34,556 bases of DNA from Hyphomicrobium sp. (GTDB lineage: Bacteria; Pseudomonadota; Alphaproteobacteria; Rhizobiales; Hyphomicrobiaceae). The stretch spans positions 1 through 34,556 of the forward strand of contig JANXVY010000064.1 of the NCBI GenBank assembly GCA_025351425.1, given 5' to 3'. The notes beneath the pieces were generated by a model. That model was not told where the DNA came from, searched no databases, and saw nothing but the letters and a program-made list of their open reading frames with translations. The position numbers and the translations under genes were made by a program. Shown here in pieces: positions 24,251 through 31,822 of this stretch (the stretch's first letter is position 1; each line of letters begins with the position of its first letter).

Positions 24251-24727
24251 TTGGCTAAGCCCCCCGAAGATAACCGCAAGGTCGTGGCGCAGAACCGCAA
24301 GGCGCGCCACGAATACAAGATCGACGACGTGTTCGAGGCCGGCATCATGCTGACCGGGACCGAGGTCAAGAGCTTGCGCAAAGGCTCAAGCAACATCGGC
24401 GAAAGCTATGCGAGCTGGGAAAAGGGCGGGCTGTTTCTCGTCAATTCCTACATCCCCGAATACCAGCAGGCGGGGCGCTTTTTCCAGCACGAGCCGCGGC
24501 GCAAGCGCAAGCTGCTGATGCACGCCCGCGAGATCGCGAAACTGACTCAGGCGGTAGAGCGCAAGGGCATGACGCTGGTGCCGCTGGAAATCTATTTCAA
24601 CGCCAAGGGTATCGCCAAGCTGAAGCTGGCGCTGGCGGAAGGCAAGAAGCTGCATGACAAGCGCGCCTCCGACAAGGAACGCGATTGGAACCGCGAAAAG
24701 GCGCGCGTGCTGCGCGACCGGGGTTGA
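24251..24727 (+). CDS. smpB: SsrA-binding protein SmpB
   Basis: Binds tmRNA and brings it to stalled ribosomes for trans-translation. From the TTG at 24251 the protein has 158 residues, the usual length. Family segments are [35 protein letters not shown]-like [10 protein letters not shown], and the basic tail [16 protein letters not shown], which enters the decoding centre. The TTG start is chosen because AAGAGAG lies at proper spacing and upstream in-frame codons encode no family sequence. An ATG at 24146 would place the hairpin cluster inside the gene, which is unlikely. It follows dapA in the same direction. Confidence 0.95.
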   Translation: MAKPPEDNRKVVAQNRKARHEYKIDDVFEAGIMLTGTEVKSLRKGSSNIGESYASWEKGGLFLVNSYIPEYQQAGRFFQHEPRRKRKLLMHAREIAKLTQAVERKGMTLVPLEIYFNAKGIAKLKLALAEGKKLHDKRASDKERDWNREKARVLRDRG

Positions 24728-24750
24728 GGAACAGGCGCGGGGCGGATTGA

Positions 24751-24787
24751 GGTGGAACCTTAAGTCCACCCGCTTTGAATAAAAGCG
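24751..24787 (+). terminator. Two tandem hairpins after smpB
   Basis: GGTGGA/ACCTTAAG/TCCACC (24751-24770) is immediately followed by CGCTTT/GAATA/AAAGCG (24771-24787). Both stems are perfect 6-bp stems and lie 23 bases after the smpB stop. There is no clean T tract on the plus strand, so termination is likely but may be factor-assisted. Confidence 0.4.
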
Positions 24788-24869
24788 CGGCAGGACGGTA
24801 GGTCTTTCTTTTGTCGTGCTTCTTTTAAGGAAAACCGTTCCACACTTTTCCTCAGAAGCGCTTTAACGT

Positions 24870-24930
24870 CAGGGGGTCCAGGGCCCTGGGGAGGGCTGCT
24901 GAGCCCGACCAAACAAAAGCGCGCCCCCTG
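24870..24930. other. Possible multibranched structured element downstream of DUF2189
   Basis: CAGGGGG (24870-24876) can pair with CCCCCTG (24924-24930). Enclosed are the 12-bp palindrome CCAGGGCCCTGG (24878-24889) and the hairpin GGGCT/GCTG/AGCCC (24893-24906). It lies in the 237-base gap between smpB and the end of the convergent DUF2189 gene. It could be a 3'-end structure or a small RNA; the strand is not known. Confidence 0.3.
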
Positions 24931-24964
24931 GCCTTCACTGTTACGCCGCGCTGGTAGACGCCGC

Positions 24965-25780
24965 TTATCCGGCGGCGCGGACGGCACGGCGGTAGAGGTG
25001 CCAGCTGCTATAACCGAGCACGGGGAGTACGATGGGCAGCAGCAGCAACCCGGAGGCGATAGCCGCGGCCATCGATGCTGCAATGAGCGCGCACCACAAC
25101 GCCATGGTGATCCGATTGCGCTGCACGAGGCGGACGCTAGTGCCCATTGCGGTCATGACGTCGATATCGCGATCGTACAGCATCGGGAACGAGACGGCGG
25201 AGATCGAGAAAATGAGCAGCGCAATGACGGCGCCCGCGATATGGCCAGCGAGCAGGAAAACCCATCCACTGGTGGTTGTGGTGATTTCCTGCAGCAGACC
25301 CCGCATATCGAGGGCGGACGCGCCGTAGACCGACAGCGTCAGCATGGCCGCAAGGTCCATCCAGATGACGAAGGCGAACGAAGTGATGACTGCCATCCAG
25401 CGCAGCTGGCGCCCGCTCGCATCCTTGACCGCCGACCAGACGCCGCGGGCGGTCGGGGTTTCGCCGCGTTCCAGCGCCTGGCTGACGGCGTAGAAGGCAA
25501 CCGCGACGAACGGAGCGATCAGCGCAAACCCCATCGCGAGGGGATAGACTAGGTAAGGCAGCTTGAGGACGAGGAGGAAGACGACGAGCTGCCAGCCGCC
25601 AAGGGTGTAGATCGAGGCGATGCCGAGGCTGAGCAGGGGGGCGGCGCGCAGATCGGCGATGCCGGTTGCGATGATGGCCTTGAGGTCATCGAGGGTCACG
25701 GTATTGACCTCGAACCCGATCGAGGGTTTGGGCGTCCTGCTTGGCTCGCCGGCGCGCTCCGATAAGGTGGTGTCGTGCAT
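24965..25780 (-). CDS. DUF2189 family integral membrane protein
   Basis: A 271-residue predicted inner-membrane protein of unknown function. After a polar N-terminus (about 45 residues), LDDLKAIIATGIADLRAAPLLSLGIASIY gives the family's entry motif, with about six hydrophobic helices to the C-terminus. Typical segments are LPYLVYPLAMGFALIAPFVAV, FSISAVSFPMLYDRDIDV, and TAMGTSVRLVQRN before the last two helices. ATG 25780 is chosen because GGGAG precedes it and the additional 25 residues to 25855 lack conserved character. It is a single gene, convergent with smpB. Confidence 0.88.
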   Translation of the reverse strand: MHDTTLSERAGEPSRTPKPSIGFEVNTVTLDDLKAIIATGIADLRAAPLLSLGIASIYTLGGWQLVVFLLVLKLPYLVYPLAMGFALIAPFVAVAFYAVSQALERGETPTARGVWSAVKDASGRQLRWMAVITSFAFVIWMDLAAMLTLSVYGASALDMRGLLQEITTTTSGWVFLLAGHIAGAVIALLIFSISAVSFPMLYDRDIDVMTAMGTSVRLVQRNRITMALWCALIAASMAAAIASGLLLLPIVLPVLGYSSWHLYRRAVRAAG

Positions 25781-26014
25781 GGGACGGATACTCCCTCGCG
25801 GGTCTGCCCTCAGATATGAAGGTGCAACAATGGTGCGGCGTTCTGTTAGGGTCAAGTCTGTTTCCGGGCGCGCGCGGCGAAACGCTTCCTCGCGCCGGGG
25901 CGACGGCTATAAGCTAGATTTTCCTCAAGTGCCCGGCGTCTTGCGCGCGTGAGCGCGGCGCTTCAGGATCGGCTCTCACACCTCCAGACCCAAGCCTAAT
26001 GTCCCAGGGCTCTC

Positions 26015-26599
26015 ATGACACAACAACCAAACCTCCTGGCTGTCGATTGGTCGAAGATCCCCGCGCCCATGGACGACGGCGCGATGGCGCACATGACCGG
26101 CGCGCGGCTACCCGCAGTCGCACTTCCCGCGACGAACGGCGCGAGCGTGACGCTGTCGGCGCTTGCTGGCCGGGTGGTGGTTTATGGTTATCCTATGACC
26201 GGGCGGCCAGATGTGGCGCTGCCGGACGGCTGGGACGCGATCCCCGGCGCGCGCGGATGCACGCCGCAGTCGTGCGCTTTCCGCGATCACCATGCCGAGT
26301 TGAAGGCGGCCGGTGCGAGCGCGGTCTATGGCCTGTCGACCCAGGATGCCAGCTACCAGCGGGAAGCGCACGCGCGCCTGCATCTGCCGTTCGCGCTGCT
26401 ATCGGATGCGGATTTGAAATTCTCTGGCGCGGCGCGGCTTCCCACGATGACGGTCGCCGGCCGCACCCTGTTGAAGCGGTTCGCGCTTGTGGTGGATGAC
26501 GGTATCGTCACAACGGTATTCTATCCGGTCTTCCCGCCCGACGCGAACGCGGGGGAGGTGCTGGCCTGGCTTAGCGCCCATCCAAGGACAACAGCGTGA
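26015..26599 (+). CDS. Peroxiredoxin (AhpC/TSA, PrxQ/Bcp-like) with both cysteines
   Basis: Reduces peroxides through a reactive cysteine. The 194-residue protein has the thioredoxin-fold start LPAVALPATNGASVTLSALAG and strand VVVYGYPMTGRP. The active loop is GCTPQSCAFRDHH, with peroxidatic Cys82 and resolving Cys87 five residues apart, the PrxQ pattern. Compared with classic PrxQ, there is an insertion (about 15 residues, PDVALPDGWDAIPGAR) between the YP strand and the Cys loop. SDADLKFS and LPTM are also family-typical. No signal peptide was seen. Its stop overlaps the start of a cysteine-free paralogue (GTGA), so the two are translated as a coupled pair. Confidence 0.9.
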   Translation: MTQQPNLLAVDWSKIPAPMDDGAMAHMTGARLPAVALPATNGASVTLSALAGRVVVYGYPMTGRPDVALPDGWDAIPGARGCTPQSCAFRDHHAELKAAGASAVYGLSTQDASYQREAHARLHLPFALLSDADLKFSGAARLPTMTVAGRTLLKRFALVVDDGIVTTVFYPVFPPDANAGEVLAWLSAHPRTTA

Positions 26600-27192
26600 A
26601 CGCAACGATTCTCCCGGCATCAACCCTGCCCGCATCAACCCTGGCCGCATCAACCCTGCCCGACGACGGCGCGGCGGCCCATCTGATCGCCGGACTGCGC
26701 TTGCCGGGCATCGCGCTGGCGTCAACCGAAGGTGGGTCGGTGGATCTTTCTGCGCGTGCGGGCCGCGCCATTGTCTACATCTATCCGTGGACCGGCCGGC
26801 CGGGCGTCGCTAATCCGGCCGATTGGGACCACATCCCCGGCGCGCACGGCTCGACACCGCAGGCGGAAGGGTTCCGCACCCACCACCAAGCCTTGCGCAG
26901 CGAGGGTTTCGAGGTGTTCGGCATCAGCGGCCAGTCGCCCGCCCACCAGCGCGAGTTCAGTGCGCGCCTGAGCCTGCGGTTCGCGCTGCTGTCGGATGCC
27001 GAGTTGCACTTCGCAGACCAGCTGAGGTTGCCGCGCTTCGAGACCGGCGGCGCCGCCTATCTCAAGCGCCTGACGCTCATCGTCGCTGATGGTGTCATCG
27101 TCGATAAGGTTTATCCGGTCGCCGATCCGGCAGAGCACGCAGCCCAACTGGTCGCGCGGCTCGCGCGAAAGCAGATGCATGGCGTGGGCTGA
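26596..27192 (+). CDS. Cysteine-free peroxiredoxin-like paralogue
   Basis: A 198-residue protein clearly homologous to its upstream neighbour: YIYPWTGRPG versus VYGYPMTGRPD, and FALLSDAEL versus FALLSDADL. In the active loop, GCTPQSCAFR has become GSTPQAEGFR, so Ser86 and Glu91 replace both cysteines. No cysteine occurs anywhere in the protein, so peroxidase chemistry by the known mechanism is excluded. The GTG start overlaps the upstream stop and has AAGGA seven bases before it. Residues 6-20 are three tandem (L-P/A-A-S-T) pentapeptides encoded by a 15-bp repeat. It may be a regulatory or structural partner of the active copy; that is inference. Confidence 0.88.
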   Translation: MNATILPASTLPASTLAASTLPDDGAAAHLIAGLRLPGIALASTEGGSVDLSARAGRAIVYIYPWTGRPGVANPADWDHIPGAHGSTPQAEGFRTHHQALRSEGFEVFGISGQSPAHQREFSARLSLRFALLSDAELHFADQLRLPRFETGGAAYLKRLTLIVADGVIVDKVYPVADPAEHAAQLVARLARKQMHGVG

Positions 27193-27236
27193 CCAGGTCT
27201 TCCTTTATTGCGAGCGCGGGCAGAGCGCGGAGCTTG

Positions 27237-27389
27237 GTGCCAAGCGACGTGTGGGGCCGACGGCGCGGGACAAATGCGCTGTGGCACGTGCTCAGTGCCG
27301 TCGTGCTGGGTCTGCTGCTGGCCGCCGCCATCCGGCATGGGCGGGCCGATGCTGAAAGCCGTTGCGCAGGGCAGCTGCGAGCGTCATAA
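27237..27389 (+). CDS. Candidate 50-residue single-pass membrane protein
   Basis: An ORF from GTG 27237 encodes a basic N-terminus (WGRRRGTN), one hydrophobic helix (ALWHVLSAVVLGLLLAAAI) and a short polar tail with one cysteine. GCGGAG lies five bases before the GTG. Third codon positions are strongly G/C. The ORF fills most of the gap between the peroxiredoxin pair and the tRNA. I recognise no family, and chance hydrophobic frames are common in GC-rich DNA, so confidence is low. Confidence 0.33.
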   Translation: MPSDVWGRRRGTNALWHVLSAVVLGLLLAAAIRHGRADAESRCAGQLRAS

Positions 27390-27407
27390 ACCTGGGCTCG
27401 ACCTGAC

Positions 27408-27493
27408 GCGGACGTGGTGGAACGGTAGACACACAAGACTTAAAATCTTGAGCTCGTATGAGCGTGCGGGTTCGAGTCCCGCCGTCCGCACCA
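27408..27493 (+). tRNA. tRNA-Leu (anticodon UAA), CCA encoded
   Basis: The 86-nt gene has acceptor stem GCGGACG/CGTCCGC and discriminator A, with CCA in the DNA. The anticodon arm is CAAGA-CTTAAAA-TCTTG, giving anticodon TAA, which reads UUA. A long class II variable arm (GAGCTCGTATGAGC region) and a T arm with GGTTCGAGTCC confirm leucine type. UUA is a rare codon in such GC-rich genomes. A short stem, GGTCG/TTT/CGACC, follows at 27500. Confidence 0.97.
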
Positions 27494-27559
27494 GACGCGG
27501 GTCGTTTCGACCACTGTCTCAAGTAAGCCGGAACGGACCCTGCCGGTTGCGCCGCGCGC

Positions 27560-27781
27560 TCACAATCCCCACGGCAATTGGCTCGAATGCCGCCGGGTCC
27601 GCCGCGCCCGCGTTGCCGCTCGCCACCGCCCGACGACCGCCGCGATTGCTGCGGCGAGGCGGTTGCGTGGCCTTGGTGATTGCGGGATGCGCTCAACCGT
27701 TGCCCCGAGATCCACGATGTGGGGGGAACGCTGCTCGTACTGATGCGCGGCCATGGGAACAATAAGTCCATTGGTCATCAT
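27560..27781 (-). CDS. Small Arg-rich hypothetical protein coupled to the methyltransferase gene
   Basis: A 73-residue ORF whose ATG overlaps the stop of the upstream methyltransferase gene (ATGA), with AGGAA six bases before it. That coupling is the main support. The N-terminal half is polar. The C-terminal half (RNRLAAAIAAVVGRWRAATRARRTRR) is a basic amphipathic helix slightly reminiscent of DUF1127 proteins, but the DUF1127 ending is absent. I do not recognise the protein. It may be membrane- or nucleic-acid-associated. Confidence 0.5.
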   Translation of the reverse strand: MMTNGLIVPMAAHQYEQRSPHIVDLGATVERIPQSPRPRNRLAAAIAAVVGRWRAATRARRTRRHSSQLPWGL

Positions 27782-28644
27782 GGTGTTTCCTGGGATGGTG
27801 TTGGGGTTTTCAAGACCCTTGCGCCAGCGAACGTGCAGGGACACGCCGAAATTGGCTCAGCGTCGCGCCCGGGCCCGTTCGAGGGGTCTTCGCCGCAGCG
27901 CGAGGGCCGGTCGCGCACCAGTGGGGAGAACGGCACGAGCATCGGGACTTGGCTGCGATAGCGCTCGTACGGCTCCCCCAAGGTGGCCATGAGATCGCGC
28001 TCCTCCAGCTGCACGGCCGCTAGAATGTAGAGGCTGGTCACGATGGCAAACAGGAGATGCCCTGCCGTCATCACAGGCGTTGCCCAGAACGCAATGAGGA
28101 AACCGAGCATCAACGGATGGCGCACAAGCCTGTAGAGCCATCTGATTTGAAAGGCGGGCGTTGACGCTTCCGCGCCGCGAAGCGCGCCCAGGCCCTGCTT
28201 GAGACCGAACAGGTCGAAATGATCGATCATAAACGTTGAGGCGAACGCGATGAGCCAGCCGACCCATTGCAAGCAGGTCAACAGCAGGGCCGCGGCGCCG
28301 TCCATGCGCCAGATTGTGGCCGGAATCGGCCGCCACTGCCAAAAGAGCAGGAGGAGGGCCAGACTGGAAAGCAGCACGTACGTGCTCCGCTCCCCAGCCG
28401 GCGGAATGATGCGGGTCCACCAGAATTTGAACGCGGGCCTTGCCATGAGGCTATGCTGGAATGCGAACAGGCCCAACAGGATGATGTCGACGATGAGCGC
28501 TTCGCTCACCGCGCCGCCGCCACCGGTATCGATCGATTTCGCCACCACGACGTTCCCGACGAAGCCGAGCATGTAAAGGAACGATAGGACGAAGAGGGCA
28601 TAACTCAGGATCGCATAAAGGAAGATCAAAGCACGTTGGATCAT
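27778..28644 (-). CDS. mddA: Methanethiol S-methyltransferase-like membrane protein (MddA/NnrU-like)
   Basis: MddA methylates methanethiol to dimethyl sulfide, using S-adenosylmethionine. The protein has about six membrane helices and family-typical segments: FLYMLGFVGNVVVAKSID near the N-terminus, FQHSLMARPAFK, PPAGERSTYVLLSSLALLL, and MIDHFDLFGLKQ. The isoprenylcysteine-methyltransferase-type C-terminal core is also present (LYRLVRHPLMLGFLIAFWATP, LEERDLMATLGEPYERYR). The 288-residue length is somewhat longer than the family because of a polar C-terminal tail of about 50 residues, which overlaps the next small ORF. AGGA precedes the ATG. It is divergent from a SARP-hydrolase gene. The substrate is inferred from family resemblance; other small thiols or phospholipids remain possible. 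Confidence 0.75.
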   Translation of the reverse strand: MIQRALIFLYAILSYALFVLSFLYMLGFVGNVVVAKSIDTGGGGAVSEALIVDIILLGLFAFQHSLMARPAFKFWWTRIIPPAGERSTYVLLSSLALLLLFWQWRPIPATIWRMDGAAALLLTCLQWVGWLIAFASTFMIDHFDLFGLKQGLGALRGAEASTPAFQIRWLYRLVRHPLMLGFLIAFWATPVMTAGHLLFAIVTSLYILAAVQLEERDLMATLGEPYERYRSQVPMLVPFSPLVRDRPSRCGEDPSNGPGRDAEPISACPCTFAGARVLKTPTPSQETP

Positions 28645-28725
28645 GATTTCAATTCCTGTTGATTTTGCTCCAAATCGGCCAACGTCACGCGTCCAGCCGA
28701 ACGGCGAGTGATACGTTTGCGCTCA

Positions 28726-28747
28726 GGACCGTCCCCGGACCGTCCCC
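28726..28747 (+). promoter_or_regulatory. 11-bp tandem direct repeat, candidate operator of the SARP regulator
   Basis: GGACCGTCCCC occurs twice without spacing, at 28726-28736 and 28737-28747. It lies 28 bases before the preferred GTG start of the SARP-type gene and about 80 bases upstream of the divergent methyltransferase gene. SARP regulators are known to bind direct repeats of 11-bp periodicity. If translation really starts at 28659, the repeat would be inside the coding region. Confidence 0.45.
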
Positions 28748-28775
28748 CACCGCCTCGAGAACCAAGGGCAGGCCT

Positions 28776-30341
28776 GTGTCACAGCTGGAGTTGCAAACAC
28801 TTGGGTTTCCCGAACTCCGCATTGGCGGTCGCGCCGGAGTCCTGAGCCTCCGCAAGGCGCTCGCACTATTGATTTATTTGGCGGAGGCAAAAGGCGCTGT
28901 TGCGCGCGAAGCAGCGGCAACGCTGCTATGGCCGAATGCGGATGCGCAGACCGCACGGACGAGACTGCGGCGGTTGCTCCATCGCATCGAGGTCGCAGTC
29001 GGCGATCGGATCATCGACGCCGACCGGTTTGCATTGCGCTTGAGCGCGAGCGTTACTTTGCACCTGGATTCCCAGCGTTTCGAAACGTCCTGCGACAGCG
29101 GCGATTTCACGGCGGCCAGTCGCATCTATCGCGGCGATTTTCTGGTTGGATTTCTTTTGGAGTCTCAGGAGTTTGACGACTGGGCGTTCTACCGCCGGGA
29201 AGCACTGAGAGGCCGTCTCATCAACGCGCTCGAGCGTCTCGTGCTGGCGAACACCGCGGTCGGCGCCTACGCGGCCGCAGCAGAGTCCGCGGCCCGGCTT
29301 GTCGGGCTCGACCCGTTGAGCGAGGTTTACGCGCGATACCTCATGCGCAGCTTCCTGCTCGCCGGCGATCGCAGCGGGGCCGAACGCCAATATTCGGCGC
29401 TGGAAAAGCGCTTGAGCGACGATCTCGGAATAAAACCCGACCCTGAAACGCGTGAGCTGATTCAATCCTTCGAGACAGCAGCCGTTCCACAATCGACGAG
29501 ATATGCAGGCGGTGGCGGTGTTCACCTTGCGTATCAAGTGCACGGCGGCAAAGGGCCCGACATTCTGGTGATGCCCGGATTCGTGTCGTCGGTTGAGCGT
29601 CTATGGGAACTTCCCGCATGCCGGTCGTTTCTGGCATCGGTGATGACGATGGGGCGGTTGATCATTTTCGATCCTCGCGGCATAGGTCTATCGGACCGCG
29701 GCGTGCCTCCAAGTCTCGACGGGACGGTTGAGGATATAGCCACTGTGCTTACGGCTGCGAAGTCGCGGCGGGCCATCCTGTTTGCCGCGTCCCAGTGCGG
29801 CGGCGCGTGCATTCGTTTCGCCGCGGAGCATCCTGGCCGGGTGGCGGGTCTCATCTTGATCGGGGCGTTGGCCAAGGGGTGCCGTACTCCGGATTATCCG
29901 TTCGCGTTAAGCGCGGACCAATTCGAAATCTGGCGCCGGCACCTAATCTCAGGGTGGGGCGGGCCGATAGGGATCGAAGTCTTCGGACCAAGCCTGGCAC
30001 GGGATGCGCAGGCGAGAGCCTGGTGGGCAGGGCTGCTTCGCGCAGCCTCGAGTCCGGGCGCCTTGAAGGCCGTACTCGACTCCGTGCGCGATGTGGACGT
30101 AAGGCCGCTTCTCCCGCGCGTTAGCGTGCCAACGCTTGTGCTGCATCGGCGTTACGACCGCGCGGTGCCTATTGATGCGGGCCGATATATTGCGGACCAG
30201 ATACCTGGAAGCCGGTTCGTCGAATTAGACGGCGGGGATCACTGGTTTTTCGCCCCGCCACACGAGCCTGTGCTCGATGCCATGAGAGCCTTCATCGCCA
30301 CGCTGAGCCGCAAACGAGGGTCAAAGGGTGATGACGGCTAA
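28776..30341 (+). CDS. SARP/BTAD-type transcriptional regulator fused to an alpha/beta-hydrolase
   Basis: From GTG 28776 there are 521 residues. The N-terminus (LELQTLGFPELRIGG, then LRKALALLIYLAEAKG and LLWPNADAQTARTRLRRLL) is an OmpR-like DNA-binding domain. The next portion is a bacterial transcriptional activator (BTAD) helical domain, ending in DDLGIKPDPETRELIQ. The last about 270 residues are an alpha/beta-hydrolase: FDPRGIGLSDRG, then AASQCGGAC at the nucleophile elbow, the acid in RRYDRAVPIDAG, and DGGDHWFF with the His. The elbow is altered from the usual GxSxGG, with Ala before and Cys after. Hydrolase domains in this family often act as ligand sensors. An ATG at 28659 would add 39 residues without family character. 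It is divergent from mddA, a likely target. Confidence 0.85.
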   Translation: MSQLELQTLGFPELRIGGRAGVLSLRKALALLIYLAEAKGAVAREAAATLLWPNADAQTARTRLRRLLHRIEVAVGDRIIDADRFALRLSASVTLHLDSQRFETSCDSGDFTAASRIYRGDFLVGFLLESQEFDDWAFYRREALRGRLINALERLVLANTAVGAYAAAAESAARLVGLDPLSEVYARYLMRSFLLAGDRSGAERQYSALEKRLSDDLGIKPDPETRELIQSFETAAVPQSTRYAGGGGVHLAYQVHGGKGPDILVMPGFVSSVERLWELPACRSFLASVMTMGRLIIFDPRGIGLSDRGVPPSLDGTVEDIATVLTAAKSRRAILFAASQCGGACIRFAAEHPGRVAGLILIGALAKGCRTPDYPFALSADQFEIWRRHLISGWGGPIGIEVFGPSLARDAQARAWWAGLLRAASSPGALKAVLDSVRDVDVRPLLPRVSVPTLVLHRRYDRAVPIDAGRYIADQIPGSRFVELDGGDHWFFAPPHEPVLDAMRAFIATLSRKRGSKGDDG

Positions 30342-30386
30342 AGCGCAGTGGTGCGCAAGCAGATTGAGAATTCAGAAAGGCCCATC

Positions 30387-31811
30387 TCATAGCGGGACCC
30401 GTATGATGGCGCGCAGGCCCCCCATGGAACTCTGGCCGAGCGCGATGTCCCCGCCATGGCTCTTGGCGATGTCGCGGGCAATGGCAAGGCCGAGGCCCGA
30501 ATGACCGCTGTCTTGGTTGCGGGAAGCGTCGATCCGGTAGAAAGGGCGGAACACGTTGTCACGTTCGGCCGCCGGAATCCCCGGCCCGTCGTCGTCGACT
30601 TCTATCCGCAGCCAAGCGCCCTCGGTCGCGCCGCGGATCACGATGTGCTCGCCAAACCGGGCAGCGTTCGAGACGAGGTTGGTGACGGCGCGCTTGAACG
30701 CGTTGCGCTTCAACGGCAGCACGAGGTCGGTGCGCCGCTTGCGCAGCTTGATGTCGACGGGCGTACCATAGATCGCGGCGTCGTCCTGGATTTCCTCGAG
30801 CAGCTCGCGCACGTTGGTGGGCTTAGCCTCCTCTCCTTCGTCGCCGCGCGCGAACGCGAGGTAGTCTTCCAGCATGTGCTGCATCTCGTTGACGTTGGCC
30901 GATAGCGATCGCACTTCCGGCGCGCCGCCCATCAAAGCGAGTTCGAGCTTGAAGCGGGTGAGTACGGTGCGCAGGTCGTGGCTGACGCCCGCGAGCATGG
31001 TGGTGCGCTGCTCGACATGGGTCTTGATGCGTTCGCCCATCTCGAGGAACGCGAGCGCCGCCTGGCGCACTTCGCGCGCGCCCCGCGGCCTGAAATCGGT
31101 CGGGATCGGCCGTCCTTTGCCGAATTCGTCTGCGGCTTCTGCGAGCCGCAGGATGGGCCGGATCTGATTGCGCAGGAACAAGATTGCGACGGTGAGCAAG
31201 ATGACGGACGAGCCGACCATCCACATCAGGAAGATGAGCGAGTTGGACTCGGACGTCTGGTTCTGGCTGGCGACGAACCGCAGAATCGCGGTGTCGACCA
31301 GTACGCGAATTTCGACGAAGCTCGACTGCCCGATGGTGTCGATCCAGAATGGTTTGTTGACCTGCTTCTTGATCTGGCTCGACAGCATCTTGTCGAGCGG
31401 ATTGAAGAATGGCTTGGGCAACGGTGCGGGCAATTCGGTGCGCGGCAGCACCTGCATGGAGAGGTTGAGCCGGTCGCGCGCCAGTTCGATCAGGCGGCTG
31501 TGATCGCTCTTTTGCTTCTCGTCCTGATAGATCTCGATGAGGGCCGAGATATCGCGCGCAGTCGACTCCGAAAGCCGCTGGCTGACCGTCCACCAGTGCC
31601 GCTCCAGGAACACGTAGGTGATGACGCCAAGCAGGATGATGATCGGCGTGATGATGATGATGACGGCGCGGGCATAGAGGCCCTTGGGCATCAACTCGCC
31701 AGCCCCGCTCGCCATCAGACCGAGCAGCGCCTGGCTGCGCTGCTTGAGGCCCGCGCGCGAGGACCACGGCCGCGCGTCTTCTGCGTTGGCACTCGGTGGA
31801 AGTACGGCCAT
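30387..31811 (-). CDS. Membrane sensor histidine kinase (EnvZ/ChvG-like)
   Basis: A 474-residue two-component sensor. Transmembrane helices are at about 48-69 and 191-213, enclosing a periplasmic domain of about 120 residues. A HAMP linker (RNQIRPILRLAEAADEFGKG) leads to the dimerisation domain with His278 in AGVSHDLRTVLTRFK. The ATPase domain has its N-box (FKRAVTNLVSNAARFG), G1 (DDDGPGIP), F (FRPFYRID) and G2 (SGLGLAIARDI) motifs. Its response regulator is encoded upstream on the same strand, with a 135-base gap holding a palindromic repeat. The ribosome-binding site before ATG 31811 is weak; an ATG at 31691 would place the start close to the first helix. The signal sensed cannot be read from the sequence. 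Confidence 0.93.
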   Translation of the reverse strand: MAVLPPSANAEDARPWSSRAGLKQRSQALLGLMASGAGELMPKGLYARAVIIIITPIIILLGVITYVFLERHWWTVSQRLSESTARDISALIEIYQDEKQKSDHSRLIELARDRLNLSMQVLPRTELPAPLPKPFFNPLDKMLSSQIKKQVNKPFWIDTIGQSSFVEIRVLVDTAILRFVASQNQTSESNSLIFLMWMVGSSVILLTVAILFLRNQIRPILRLAEAADEFGKGRPIPTDFRPRGAREVRQAALAFLEMGERIKTHVEQRTTMLAGVSHDLRTVLTRFKLELALMGGAPEVRSLSANVNEMQHMLEDYLAFARGDEGEEAKPTNVRELLEEIQDDAAIYGTPVDIKLRKRRTDLVLPLKRNAFKRAVTNLVSNAARFGEHIVIRGATEGAWLRIEVDDDGPGIPAAERDNVFRPFYRIDASRNQDSGHSGLGLAIARDIAKSHGGDIALGQSSMGGLRAIIRVPL

Positions 31812-31822
31812 TCATCATCCAG

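Noticed and set aside
26611-26655. LPAST motifs as sortase signals.
   Set aside because: They sit at the N-terminus of a cytoplasmic peroxiredoxin-like protein, without a C-terminal membrane anchor.
27408-30341. A tRNA-Leu-integrated genomic island containing mddA and the SARP gene.
   Set aside because: No integrase was found and no second copy of the tRNA 3' end was seen in the window; base composition resembles the surroundings.
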